Below are positions 1 to 6,705 of a stretch of 11,866 nt of DNA, in pieces; the first letter of the stretch is position 1, and each line of letters opens with the position of its first letter. Made by a program: the position numbers and the translations under genes. This stretch comes from an uncultured Gemella sp. (GTDB taxonomy: Bacteria; Bacillota; Bacilli; Staphylococcales; Gemellaceae), in the NCBI GenBank assembly GCA_927911695.1, contig CAKMQO010000247.1, forward strand, positions 1 through 11,866, read 5' to 3'. The notes beneath the pieces were generated by a model, which saw only the letters and a list, made by a program, of their open reading frames with translations, had not been told where the DNA came from and did not search any database.

Positions 1-91
1 TATTTTATAACTTATATAAGTATTTATAGTAAAATATAGTTGTCTTATTATATTGACATTTTAGTTATTATTTTAAAAAGGAGAAAAATAG

Positions 92-739
92 ATGAAGAAA
101 AAATTATTAACAAGTGCCGCTATTGCATCATTTTTAACTGCTGCTGGAGTAGTAATACCTCAAACAGATATTTTTGCAGCGGATACACCAAATACACCAC
201 CAAGCACAGCTCCAAGTGTACAACCAAGTACAGAACCTAAGCCATCAGCCGAGGGTGCAGGTGGAACAACTTCAGGACCAGTTGCAAATTCAGTAGGGAT
301 TGCAGAAAAATTTATTAAAACTATATCAGGTGAAGTAACATCAGATGGGAAACTTGTTTATACGATTAAAAGCAAAGAGCCTTTAAGTGGAATTGTTAAA
401 TTGCGAATATATAATGATAGAAATGGTAAAGATGATAATCATTTAGATTTTAATAAAGTAGATGATAACACATATGTTGGTGAATATAGTATTAGTAATC
501 TACAAAAAGGAGTTTATAAACCATATGAGCTAAGTTTTACAGATTCTAACAATAAGTCTCAAATTTTATACAGTTTGGATCTAATATCATATGAGGATAA
601 ATCGAAAGTAGCTGTTGGAGAAACAATGGAAGAACCAATTAATAGTCCACAATTACAAGGAAAGAAAATCGGAGTGTTTGCCAATTATAAAAAAGGTAAA
701 AAGAGGAACAGTAGTAAAATACACTTTAAAATTAGCTAA
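92..739 (+). CDS. LPXTG surface protein, N-terminal part (frameshifted)
   Basis: This is the first part of a secreted surface protein whose reading frame is lost near 689-702. Residues 1-30 form a Sec signal peptide: MKKK, then a hydrophobic stretch, with probable cleavage after Ala29 or Ala30 (motif IFAAD). A Thr/Pro/Ser-rich linker of about 30 residues follows. Residues 70-170 look like one compact beta-rich domain with alternating charged and aromatic residues, which I do not recognise. A second domain begins near residue 185 and is cut by the shift; the last 16 or so residues here are out of frame. The start is supported by AAGGAG at 78-83, eight bases before ATG. No confident promoter is visible in the 91 upstream bases. 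Removing one base in the A run at 689-694 or 698-702 joins this part to the next entry and gives a 440-residue protein. The role is presumably adhesion or another wall-surface function, but the ligand is unknown. Confidence 0.8.
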   Translation: MKKKLLTSAAIASFLTAAGVVIPQTDIFAADTPNTPPSTAPSVQPSTEPKPSAEGAGGTTSGPVANSVGIAEKFIKTISGEVTSDGKLVYTIKSKEPLSGIVKLRIYNDRNGKDDNHLDFNKVDDNTYVGEYSISNLQKGVYKPYELSFTDSNNKSQILYSLDLISYEDKSKVAVGETMEEPINSPQLQGKKIGVFANYKKGKKRNSSKIHFKIS

Positions 740-1415
740 CGATAAATTAAAAAATAATGATTACCTTCTTCTACATAAGGAAGGACAATTTGATCATGTT
801 GACGCATCTGGAAATCATTTATATGATATTAATGGTAACAGAATAGTATATATAAAAACAGATTCCCTAGATCCCGGTATCTATAATGTGTTTGGCTTTG
901 AGGGTAACAGCGATTATAAATTAGAAGATATTTATAATGAAGATGGTTGGTTTGAAGTAGGAAATGAAGATGTTCGTCGTGAGGGACCAGCTGTTTGGGA
1001 TACAGTTTCAACTACTAAACCAGATGAGACACCAAAACCAACTCCGGAGCCACAACCAGAGAAACCAAGTGAAACACCAAAACCGACTCCGGAGCCACAA
1101 CCAAAGAAAGATGAAACGCCAAAACCAGGTAAAGAAGAAACATTAAAACTAAGTGAAACACCGAAACCAGGTAAAGAAGAAATGAAAAAACCAGAAAGAG
1201 ACAATAGTTTGAATCCATTTGCTCAAGGACAAAAAGCAAAAGAAGGTTCAACTGAAGTTAAATCTGAAGGTGGAGAAGCAGCTGTTAAACCTGTAAGTAA
1301 TAGAAAAGAAGGTAAAGCTTTACCAAACACAGGATTACAAACAACTTCTTATGGATTCTTAGCGGCAATCGTAGGATTATTCGGGGTTGTGGCTTTAAGA
1401 AGAAAAAATAGATAA
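615..1415 (+). CDS. LPXTG surface protein, C-terminal part (sortase-anchored)
   Basis: This is the continuation of the surface protein in the next frame. Only the part from about 699 onward belongs to it; the TTG at 615 is just the first possible start in this frame. The first 100 or so genuine residues complete the second extracellular domain (rich in Tyr, Asp and Gly, not recognised). A Pro/Lys/Glu wall-spanning region follows, with four imperfect 14-15-residue repeats beginning ETPKP. The C terminus is a textbook sorting signal: LPNTG at 1320-1334, a hydrophobic helix (SYGFLAAIVGLFGVVAL), then RRKNR. Sortase A-type enzymes cleave such signals between Thr and Gly and link the protein to peptidoglycan. 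A hairpin terminator follows the stop by 17 bases. I looked for a NEAT haem-binding YxxxY motif and did not find one, so the function stays open. Confidence 0.82.
   Translation: MEKQWKNQLIVHNYKERKSECLPIIKKVKRGTVVKYTLKLANDKLKNNDYLLLHKEGQFDHVDASGNHLYDINGNRIVYIKTDSLDPGIYNVFGFEGNSDYKLEDIYNEDGWFEVGNEDVRREGPAVWDTVSTTKPDETPKPTPEPQPEKPSETPKPTPEPQPKKDETPKPGKEETLKLSETPKPGKEEMKKPERDNSLNPFAQGQKAKEGSTEVKSEGGEAAVKPVSNRKEGKALPNTGLQTTSYGFLAAIVGLFGVVALRRKNR
1026..1196 (+). repeat. Four-copy tandem repeat encoding Pro/Lys/Glu wall-spanning region
   Basis: There are four in-frame units of 45, 42, 42 and 42 bases, starting at 1026, 1071, 1113 and 1155. Each begins with ETPKP. Units 1 and 2 continue TPEPQP and are nearly identical at DNA level; units 3 and 4 continue GKEE. 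Such repeats are usual in Gram-positive wall-spanning regions, where they lift the functional domain away from the peptidoglycan, and they vary in copy number by recombination. Confidence 0.85.
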
Positions 1416-1432
1416 TATTTAATATTATTTTG

Positions 1433-1471
1433 AATAGACTATAGAGCGTTAATTGTTCTGTAGTCTATTTT
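1433..1471 (+). terminator. Rho-independent terminator after the surface protein
   Basis: A 13-bp stem (1433-1445 with 1457-1469, one G-T wobble) encloses an 11-base loop and runs straight into TTTT. It lies 17 bases after the surface-protein stop, so that gene is probably monocistronic. Confidence 0.8.
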
Positions 1472-1513
1472 ATGTTGTTAAGATTAATGCTTTTTAGAGT
1501 TAGTATTTAGAAG

Positions 1514-1527
1514 TTACAAATTTGTAA
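1514..1527. repeat. Perfect 14-bp palindrome TTACAAATTTGTAA
   Basis: The sequence is its own reverse complement over 14 bases and lies 135 bases upstream of the rgg1 start. It could be an operator for a dimeric regulator such as Rgg. In DNA this AT-rich a palindrome of this size can also arise by chance. A run of seven T follows directly, so a weak extra terminator is another reading. Confidence 0.35.
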
Positions 1528-1555
1528 TTTTTTTCCTTTATATAATATAAAAATT

Positions 1556-1615
1556 ATGAAAAAATATCAATTTTGTAATATTATATTAGTTAGTTTTGTA
1601 ATTATTGTAAAATAG
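1556..1615 (+). CDS. Possible short hydrophobic peptide ORF upstream of rgg1
   Basis: ATG at 1556 opens a 19-residue frame, MKKYQFCNIILVSFVIIVK, ending at TAG 1613-1615. A basic N terminus followed by a run of Ile/Val/Phe/Leu has the general shape of the SHP pheromone precursors that partner Rgg regulators in streptococci, and it lies 46 bases upstream of rgg1 on the same strand. Against it: there is no Shine-Dalgarno sequence (a TATAAT at 1541-1546 sits where one would be), it lacks the acidic residue before the hydrophobic end and the terminal Gly-Gly typical of SHPs, and AT-rich DNA readily yields such frames. Treat it as a candidate only. Confidence 0.2.
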   Translation: MKKYQFCNIILVSFVIIVK

Positions 1616-1624
1616 TATTATAGA
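1596..1624 (+). promoter_or_regulatory. Candidate promoter of rgg1
   Basis: TTGTAA at 1596-1601 and TATAGA at 1619-1624 are separated by 17 bases, which would start transcription about 30 bases before the rgg1 ATG. Both hexamers are imperfect. The -35 overlaps one of the recurring TTTGTAAT motifs, which would make autoregulation possible. An alternative -10 (TATAAT) lies at 1541-1546. Confidence 0.3.
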
Positions 1625-1650
1625 TAAAGGATTGAAAGAAAATATTGGAT

Positions 1651-1656
1651 GGAGGG
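1651..1656 (+). promoter_or_regulatory. Ribosome binding site fixing the rgg1 start
   Basis: GGAGGG lies five bases before ATG 1662. It selects this start over the in-frame TTG at 1632. The resulting N terminus (MTNKSIHGKVFK) also lines up with the paralogue (MEEKAMHGKVFK). Confidence 0.75.
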
Positions 1657-1661
1657 AATTT

Positions 1662-2015
1662 ATGACAAATAAATCAATTCATGGGAAGGTGTTTAAAGAA
1701 TTACGACTTGAACGTGGAGTTAAATTAAAGGATGCAGCTGGTGAAGTGATTTCTGCACAAACATTAAGAAGATTTGAAGCGGATGAGACGAGTGTTTCGC
1801 TTGTAGTGTTTGAAAAACTGCTTGGAAGTCTTGGGATAGGATACATTGAATATTTAACAGAATTACTTCCTAGATTAGAATCTGATTATAAGGAATTGAC
1901 AATTGATGTACTAAAATTTGCTAGAGTTGGTAATTATTCTGGAATGATGACGCATCTAGTTAGAAAATTAAGGATGATAAAATTACTTTATCTGAGAGAT
2001 TATTTATTGCAGTGA
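1662..2015 (+). CDS. Rgg/MutR-family regulator copy 1, DNA-binding half (frameshifted)
   Basis: This is a transcription regulator of the Rgg/GadR/MutR family (RRNPP group). Such proteins pair an N-terminal XRE-type helix-turn-helix with a C-terminal helical repeat domain that usually binds a short peptide. Residues 5-65 form the helix-turn-helix (KVFKELRLERG, then LKDAAG and TLRRFEADETSVS) and are nearly identical to the second copy at 2840, including 26 identical bases (1773-1798 and 2951-2976). The frame is lost near 1970: reading one extra A in the TTAAGG context restores RKLKDDKITLSERL, matching RKLKEENITLKERL in the paralogue. The last dozen residues before the TGA at 2013 are therefore out of frame. 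With the base restored, the gene runs 1662-2590 and gives 309 residues against 310 in the intact copy. As read, the product would be a DNA-binding domain without its sensor. Confidence 0.8.
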   Translation: MTNKSIHGKVFKELRLERGVKLKDAAGEVISAQTLRRFEADETSVSLVVFEKLLGSLGIGYIEYLTELLPRLESDYKELTIDVLKFARVGNYSGMMTHLVRKLRMIKLLYLRDYLLQ

Positions 2016-2590
2016 TGATTACTGGATATTCAGGGATACTCCCAGAAAAATTCAAAGAGAATAACAAGATTCTTTTAGAGTATTTTCAAGGAATTGAAAT
2101 GCTAAGCTTGAATGAAAAAGCAGCATTGAATGGGATAATTACTACTAGTAGTACAAAAGAGATACCTTTAGAATTTGTAAGAAGGATTATAGTGGACAGT
2201 CTAAGTTATAATCCAGATGTTGAAGGGATAAATATTATATCAACTATTATTTCATTTAGAATTTTACATAGCAGTATTGGATTTCTGCTAAGAAGTGGAA
2301 ATTGTAATGAAGCAGAGGAAATATGTAAAAAAGTAGTCGAAATACTAGATTTAATAGATATTACATTAAGTCATATCAAACCAACATTTGCTGTTCATAC
2401 ATACATTTTACTTGCTCAAATAAAACTTGCTCAAAATAAAGTGGAAGGTGTAGAGTTAGCGAATAAATGTATTAGACAAATTGATGCTTCAATAGACTTA
2501 TATAATAGTACTAAAGAAATAAATAACAGAAAAGATTATGTTGACAGATTCTATGAATTAAACAAAACTGGAGTCGAATTTGATTTTTAA
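1970..2590 (+). CDS. Rgg/MutR-family regulator copy 1, C-terminal sensor half
   Basis: This is the continuation of copy 1 in the shifted frame. GTG 2012 or ATG 2015 are the first possible starts if it were translated alone, but neither has a ribosome binding site. It covers the alpha-helical, TPR-like Rgg C-terminal domain that normally binds a peptide and mediates dimerisation. It aligns with the intact paralogue along its whole length, from the ITL.ERL.IA segment through KVEGVELANK to the identical end NKTGVEFDF. The two copies diverge more here than in the helix-turn-helix, as expected if they recognise different ligands but similar DNA. No clear terminator follows. Confidence 0.75.
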   Translation, partial: KDDKITLSERLFIAVMITGYSGILPEKFKENNKILLEYFQGIEMLSLNEKAALNGIITTSSTKEIPLEFVRRIIVDSLSYNPDVEGINIISTIISFRILHSSIGFLLRSGNCNEAEEICKKVVEILDLIDITLSHIKPTFAVHTYILLAQIKLAQNKVEGVELANKCIRQIDASIDLYNSTKEINNRKDYVDRFYELNKTGVEFDF

Positions 2591-2793
2591 ATGAACATTA
2601 ATATATTAATAAATAATTATTAGTGAATGCATAGTTCATTGAATTTTATTTTAAGTGTATAGTATTGGAAATATTTTTTACCTTTTGTAATTATTATTGA
2701 AATTATAACATTAACTTTATATACTAAAATATACTTAATCTGCAAATATATTTTTATAATTGTTTAGTTTTTATTTTATGATTTTATTATTTA

Positions 2794-2802
2794 TGATATA
2801 AT
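2794..2802 (+). promoter_or_regulatory. Extended -10 promoter of rgg2
   Basis: TGATATAAT is a perfect TGn-TATAAT extended -10 element. The hexamer 17 bases upstream (TTTTAT, 2774-2779) is a weak -35, which an extended -10 can tolerate. The expected start near 2809 leaves a leader of about 30 bases ahead of the GGAGG at 2829-2833. Confidence 0.55.
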
Positions 2803-2839
2803 TGTAGATGATAAATAGGTTTATATATGGAGGTATATT

Positions 2840-3772
2840 ATGGAAGAAAAAGCTATGCATGGAAAGGTATTTAAACAACTTAGATTAGAACGAGGATTTA
2901 AATTGAAAGATGTAGCAGGAGACGTAGTTTCAGTTCAAACTTTAAGACGTTTTGAAGCGGATGAGACGAGTGTTTCTATAGCTGTATTAGAGAAACTGTT
3001 GGAAAATTTAGGAGTAGACTATATAGATTATATATTAGAATTAAAATCCTCTGTAAAGGATAGTGGTACTGTAATATTAACAGAAGCTCATCAGCTCCTT
3101 CGAGAAGGAAATCCTTCAGCAGTCTCAACACTTGCTACAAGAAAGTTGAAAGAAGAGAATATTACACTTAAAGAAAGACTTAGTATAGCAAGAATCATAC
3201 AAGGAGTTAAGCAGGGAGTAGTACCAGAAATTTTAAAAGAAAATAATAGATTTCTTTTGAAACATTTTCAGAGTGTTGATAAATTGAGTTATGAAGAACA
3301 GTTAGCTTTAAACACTATGTTTGGATTTGGTAAAGTAGATGACATTCCTATAGAATATATAAGAAGGGTTATCACGGAAAATCTGAATTTTAAACCTGGA
3401 GTTGAAATGTTAGATCAAATACCTATAGTAACAACATTTTATACTTTACTTTCTTCGATTTCTTATTTATCAAGATGTGGATATTATGAAGAAGCACAAG
3501 AAAGGTGTTATGAGGCGATTAATCTATTAAAGACAATTGGAAATGTAGTTCCCGCATTAAATAAGATTTTTTATATTAGATTTTATGGAGTCCTTATTCA
3601 AAATAAACTAAAATTAAATGATGTAGAGGGAGTAGAATTAGCTAATAAGCTATTCAGAGAGCTGGATGCATCTATAGCATTGTACGATGATCCAATGGAT
3701 AAATATGTTAGAGATGAGTATATTACTAAATTCTATAAGGAGAACAAAACAGGAGTCGAATTTGATTTCTAA
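2840..3772 (+). CDS. Rgg/MutR-family transcriptional regulator copy 2 (intact)
   Basis: This is an intact 310-residue Rgg/GadR/MutR-type regulator. Residues 6-65 are an XRE-like helix-turn-helix (HGKVFKQLRLERG, VQTLRRFEADETSVS). Residues 75-300 are the all-helical repeat domain that in Rgg proteins binds a peptide pheromone; the many Leu/Ile-Lys-Glu heptad-like segments fit this. ATG 2840 is preceded by GGAGG at 2829-2833 (six-base spacing) and by an extended -10 promoter. It is a tandem duplicate of the preceding gene, with nearly the same helix-turn-helix and the same last nine residues. It is transcribed towards mutS but separated from it by a terminator, so a link with mismatch repair is not implied. 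Family members control competence, bacteriocins, glucosyltransferases or virulence; the target here is unknown. A possible peptide partner is the 19-residue frame at 1556. Confidence 0.88.
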   Translation: MEEKAMHGKVFKQLRLERGFKLKDVAGDVVSVQTLRRFEADETSVSIAVLEKLLENLGVDYIDYILELKSSVKDSGTVILTEAHQLLREGNPSAVSTLATRKLKEENITLKERLSIARIIQGVKQGVVPEILKENNRFLLKHFQSVDKLSYEEQLALNTMFGFGKVDDIPIEYIRRVITENLNFKPGVEMLDQIPIVTTFYTLLSSISYLSRCGYYEEAQERCYEAINLLKTIGNVVPALNKIFYIRFYGVLIQNKLKLNDVEGVELANKLFRELDASIALYDDPMDKYVRDEYITKFYKENKTGVEFDF

Positions 3773-3789
3773 ATGAATATTAAATATTT

Positions 3790-3835
3790 AAAGAGTTACG
3801 TTAGTAAGCTATTGGCTACTAACTAACTCTTTTTT
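3790..3835 (+). terminator. Rho-independent terminator after rgg2
   Basis: A hairpin pairs 3790-3798 with 3824-3832 and 3800-3806 with 3817-3823, with a single bulged C at 3799. It ends in a run of six T (3830-3835). It begins 17 bases after the rgg2 stop. Confidence 0.78.
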
Positions 3836-3878
3836 ATATGTTTTACCGCATGTCACACTACTAAAAAATAACGATTTA

Positions 3879-3902
3879 TGCTAAAATTATATATGTTATA
3901 AA
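3879..3902 (+). promoter_or_regulatory. Candidate promoter region of the mutS-mutL-miaA operon
   Basis: Two extended -10-like elements lie here: TGCTAAAAT at 3879-3887 and TGTTATAAA at 3894-3902. Neither has a good -35. One of them probably drives mutS, because the rgg2 terminator lies upstream and no other candidate stands out before ATG 3938. Confidence 0.3.
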
Positions 3903-3937
3903 TACATGGAAGAAATAAAGAGAAAGGAACTTTTGAG

Positions 3938-6700
3938 ATGAAATACACTCCAATGATAGAACAATATCTGAAGATAAAAAAAGATTATCAGGACATGTTT
4001 TTATTTTACCGTCTTGGTGATTTTTATGAGATGTTCTTTGAAGATGCGACTAGAGCGTCAAAAATTTTAGAAATAACCTTAACTGCTCGTGATGGAGGAG
4101 CTGAAAAAATTCCTATGTGTGGAGTTCCATTTCATTCATCAGCTACTTACATTGATACTTTAGTAAATAACGGCTATAAGGTTGCTATTTGCGAACAAGT
4201 TTCTGAACCTGGTCAAGGAAAAATCGTAGAACGTAAAGTAGTTCAAGTGATTACACCAGGGACTTATATGAACTACAAAAACTATGATGAGAATAACTAC
4301 CTAGGTAGTGCATATGTGAAGGATAATAATATCTACTTCGCATTTTGCGATATTATGACAGGGGATAGCCGTTGTACTGTCCTTAAAAACATGACTGACC
4401 TTCAGGATGAAGTACTTAAGAATAACATTAAGGAAGTAATTAGCATAAAAAATCAAGAGTTGGATATTAGTGCTTATATTACTGAAGTTGAATTAAATAA
4501 TGATATTACTAAGGAAAAAACAAGTAATCTTACTGATAGCAATCTTCGTATTGCATGTGATGTTCTTTTAGATTATATTGAAAAAACTCAAAATAAAGAT
4601 ATTTCAAGCCTTAAAGATTTTGAAGTATATTTCAAAGATAAGTTTGTTTATATGACAAACTATTCGTTAAAAAACTTAGAAGTTACTCAAAATATGGCTA
4701 ATGGTGGAAAAAAAGGTTCTCTTCTTAGTATTGTGGATAAAACATCAACAGCTGCAGGGTCTAGAAAACTTAAAAAATGGTTAGAAAATCCATTACTAGA
4801 TCTTAAAGAAATTAAAAAACGTCAGGAAATTGTAGAAGATTTTACTAAATATTATTTTGAAAAAGCTGATGTGAAAACTAGTTTGAAAGAAGTATATGAT
4901 CTTGAGAGAATTTCTACAAAAGTTTCTTATAATATTGTAAGTCCTAAGGAATTATTGAATTTAAAGAAAACATTGGCTCAAATACCAGAAATTAAGAAAT
5001 TGTTATTAGGATTTGAATCTAATAAGCTAAAAGATATCGCAGAGAATATCGATGAATTAACAGATTTATACGATTATCTTGAAGCGACAATCCATGAAGA
5101 AGCTGGTCAAACTGTTAAAGATGGAAATGTAATTAAATCAGGCTTCAATGAAGAGTTAGATAGTTATAAGAATGCTAGTAAGAATGGAAATAGAATACTA
5201 CTAGAAATTGAAGAACGTGAAAAAGAGAGAACGGGTGTTAAAAATCTAAAAGTCGGATACAATAAGATTTTTGGTTACTTTATCGAAGTATCTAAAGTAG
5301 GGCTTAAGACTATAGATCCAACTGAGCTAGGTTATCATAGGAAACAAACTCTTTCTAACTGTGAGAGATTTGTATCTGAAGAACTGAAAAAAGTTGAAGA
5401 ACATATTGTGAATTCTAAGACAAAAATCGAAGAGTTAGAATTACAATTGTTCCAAGAAGTTAAGACGAAAATTCATAATTATATCGTAAGATTACAAAGA
5501 GTTGCGAATACTCTAAGTGATATTGACGTTTTTGTTTCGTTATCTGATGTGGCTGAAGAATATGGTTATGTAAAACCTGAATTCAATGATAATAATATTA
5601 TTGATATTGTTGATGGTCGTCACCCGATTGTTGAAAGAAATGTGAGTGCTGATAGTTATATTAGTAATGATTGCAAAGTAGATAAAGATAATAATATCTT
5701 ACTTATTACAGGGCCTAATATGTCTGGTAAATCTACTTATATGAGACAGCTTGCTCTTATAGTGATTCTTGCACAAATCGGATCATTTGTTCCAGCGACT
5801 TCTGCGAATTTACCGATTTTTGATAAAATATTTACGAGAATAGGTGCGAGTGATGATCTTGCAGGTGGTAAATCAACGTTTATGGTTGAGATGATTGAGG
5901 CGAAGAATGCCTTAGTAGAGTCTACTGCAAATTCATTATTAATTTTTGACGAGATAGGTCGTGGAACATCGACTTATGATGGTATCGCCTTAGCTCAATC
6001 GATATTAGAATACATTAATAATACTATCAAATGTAAAACATTATTCTCAACTCACTATCATGAGCTTACAAAGTTAGAAAATATTACCCAGGGAATAAAG
6101 AATATTCACGTTTCTGCGAAAGAAGATCATGGGAAATTAATTTTCTTATATAAAATTAATGAAGGACCTATCGAGAAGAGTTATGGTATTCATGTTGCTC
6201 AACTTGCTCATCTACCAGAAGATGTTATCGTAGGGGCTAATAAAATATTAAGAGAATTAGAAAGTGGAAATAAAGGTAGTGAGGACCTTGTTGATAATGC
6301 TAGATATAATAAGGTATTACTAAATGAAACTTCATCACAAGAATCTGAAGCAAAATTAAGAGAAAAAATACGTCAAGAACTTGAACAAGAATACAGCAGT
6401 CGAATAGTTAAAGAAGAAGTTGGAAAAGTAGACGAAGAAGCTTTAAGAGCACAACTTCGTTCTGAATTAGAAAAAGAACTTAAAGAAGAGTTAGAGAAAA
6501 CTATTAGAAAACAATTAAAAACTGAAGAGAAATCAAAGAAAAATTATGCAAAATTACAATTGGACTTTGATGGTGATAATGAGAAATTTGATGAAATCAA
6601 AAAACAATTAGAAAGTGTAAACTTCTTAGAAACAACACCAATGCAGGCTTTTAATCTTCTTTATGAATTACAGAGAAAAATAAGTGAGGATGTGAAATAA
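3938..6700 (+). CDS. mutS: DNA mismatch repair protein MutS
   Basis: MutS recognises mispaired bases and small loops after replication and, on ATP binding, becomes a sliding clamp that recruits MutL. The 920-residue frame is uninterrupted. Residues 1-115 are the mismatch-binding domain, with the wedge motif GDFYE (Phe29, Glu31). The connector, lever and clamp domains follow to about residue 560. The ABC-type ATPase has Walker A GPNMSGKST (592-600), Walker B LLIFDEIGRGTSTYDG (Asp671, Glu672) and the STHYHE switch (His706). The C terminus has a probable beta-clamp motif (LQLDF, 873-877) and the usual TPMQAFNLLYELQ end. It is about 60-70 residues longer than typical MutS1 because of a Glu/Lys/Arg-rich coiled-coil segment at about 802-866. 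AAAGGA at 3923-3928 serves ATG 3938. mutL follows after five bases, so the two are co-transcribed. Confidence 0.97.
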   Translation: MKYTPMIEQYLKIKKDYQDMFLFYRLGDFYEMFFEDATRASKILEITLTARDGGAEKIPMCGVPFHSSATYIDTLVNNGYKVAICEQVSEPGQGKIVERKVVQVITPGTYMNYKNYDENNYLGSAYVKDNNIYFAFCDIMTGDSRCTVLKNMTDLQDEVLKNNIKEVISIKNQELDISAYITEVELNNDITKEKTSNLTDSNLRIACDVLLDYIEKTQNKDISSLKDFEVYFKDKFVYMTNYSLKNLEVTQNMANGGKKGSLLSIVDKTSTAAGSRKLKKWLENPLLDLKEIKKRQEIVEDFTKYYFEKADVKTSLKEVYDLERISTKVSYNIVSPKELLNLKKTLAQIPEIKKLLLGFESNKLKDIAENIDELTDLYDYLEATIHEEAGQTVKDGNVIKSGFNEELDSYKNASKNGNRILLEIEEREKERTGVKNLKVGYNKIFGYFIEVSKVGLKTIDPTELGYHRKQTLSNCERFVSEELKKVEEHIVNSKTKIEELELQLFQEVKTKIHNYIVRLQRVANTLSDIDVFVSLSDVAEEYGYVKPEFNDNNIIDIVDGRHPIVERNVSADSYISNDCKVDKDNNILLITGPNMSGKSTYMRQLALIVILAQIGSFVPATSANLPIFDKIFTRIGASDDLAGGKSTFMVEMIEAKNALVESTANSLLIFDEIGRGTSTYDGIALAQSILEYINNTIKCKTLFSTHYHELTKLENITQGIKNIHVSAKEDHGKLIFLYKINEGPIEKSYGIHVAQLAHLPEDVIVGANKILRELESGNKGSEDLVDNARYNKVLLNETSSQESEAKLREKIRQELEQEYSSRIVKEEVGKVDEEALRAQLRSELEKELKEELEKTIRKQLKTEEKSKKNYAKLQLDFDGDNEKFDEIKKQLESVNFLETTPMQAFNLLYELQRKISEDVK

Positions 6701-6705
6701 ATTAA

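Noticed and set aside
53..58. TTGACA as a -35 box for the surface protein
   Set aside because: A -10 at normal spacing would fall on the ribosome binding site (78-83), leaving no leader; it is probably chance.
250..1000. NEAT haem-binding domain in the surface protein
   Set aside because: No YxxxY haem-ligand motif or other clear NEAT landmark is visible; the domains remain unassigned.
932..1204. Reverse-strand frame rich in Gly/Ser/Val opposite the proline-rich repeats
   Set aside because: It is the mirror of the ETPKP repeats; no start signals or family resemblance.
3773..3826. 17-residue peptide MNIKYLKSYVSKLLATN directly after rgg2
   Set aside because: Most of it lies inside the terminator hairpin and it has no ribosome binding site; kept only as part of the conserved-flank observation.
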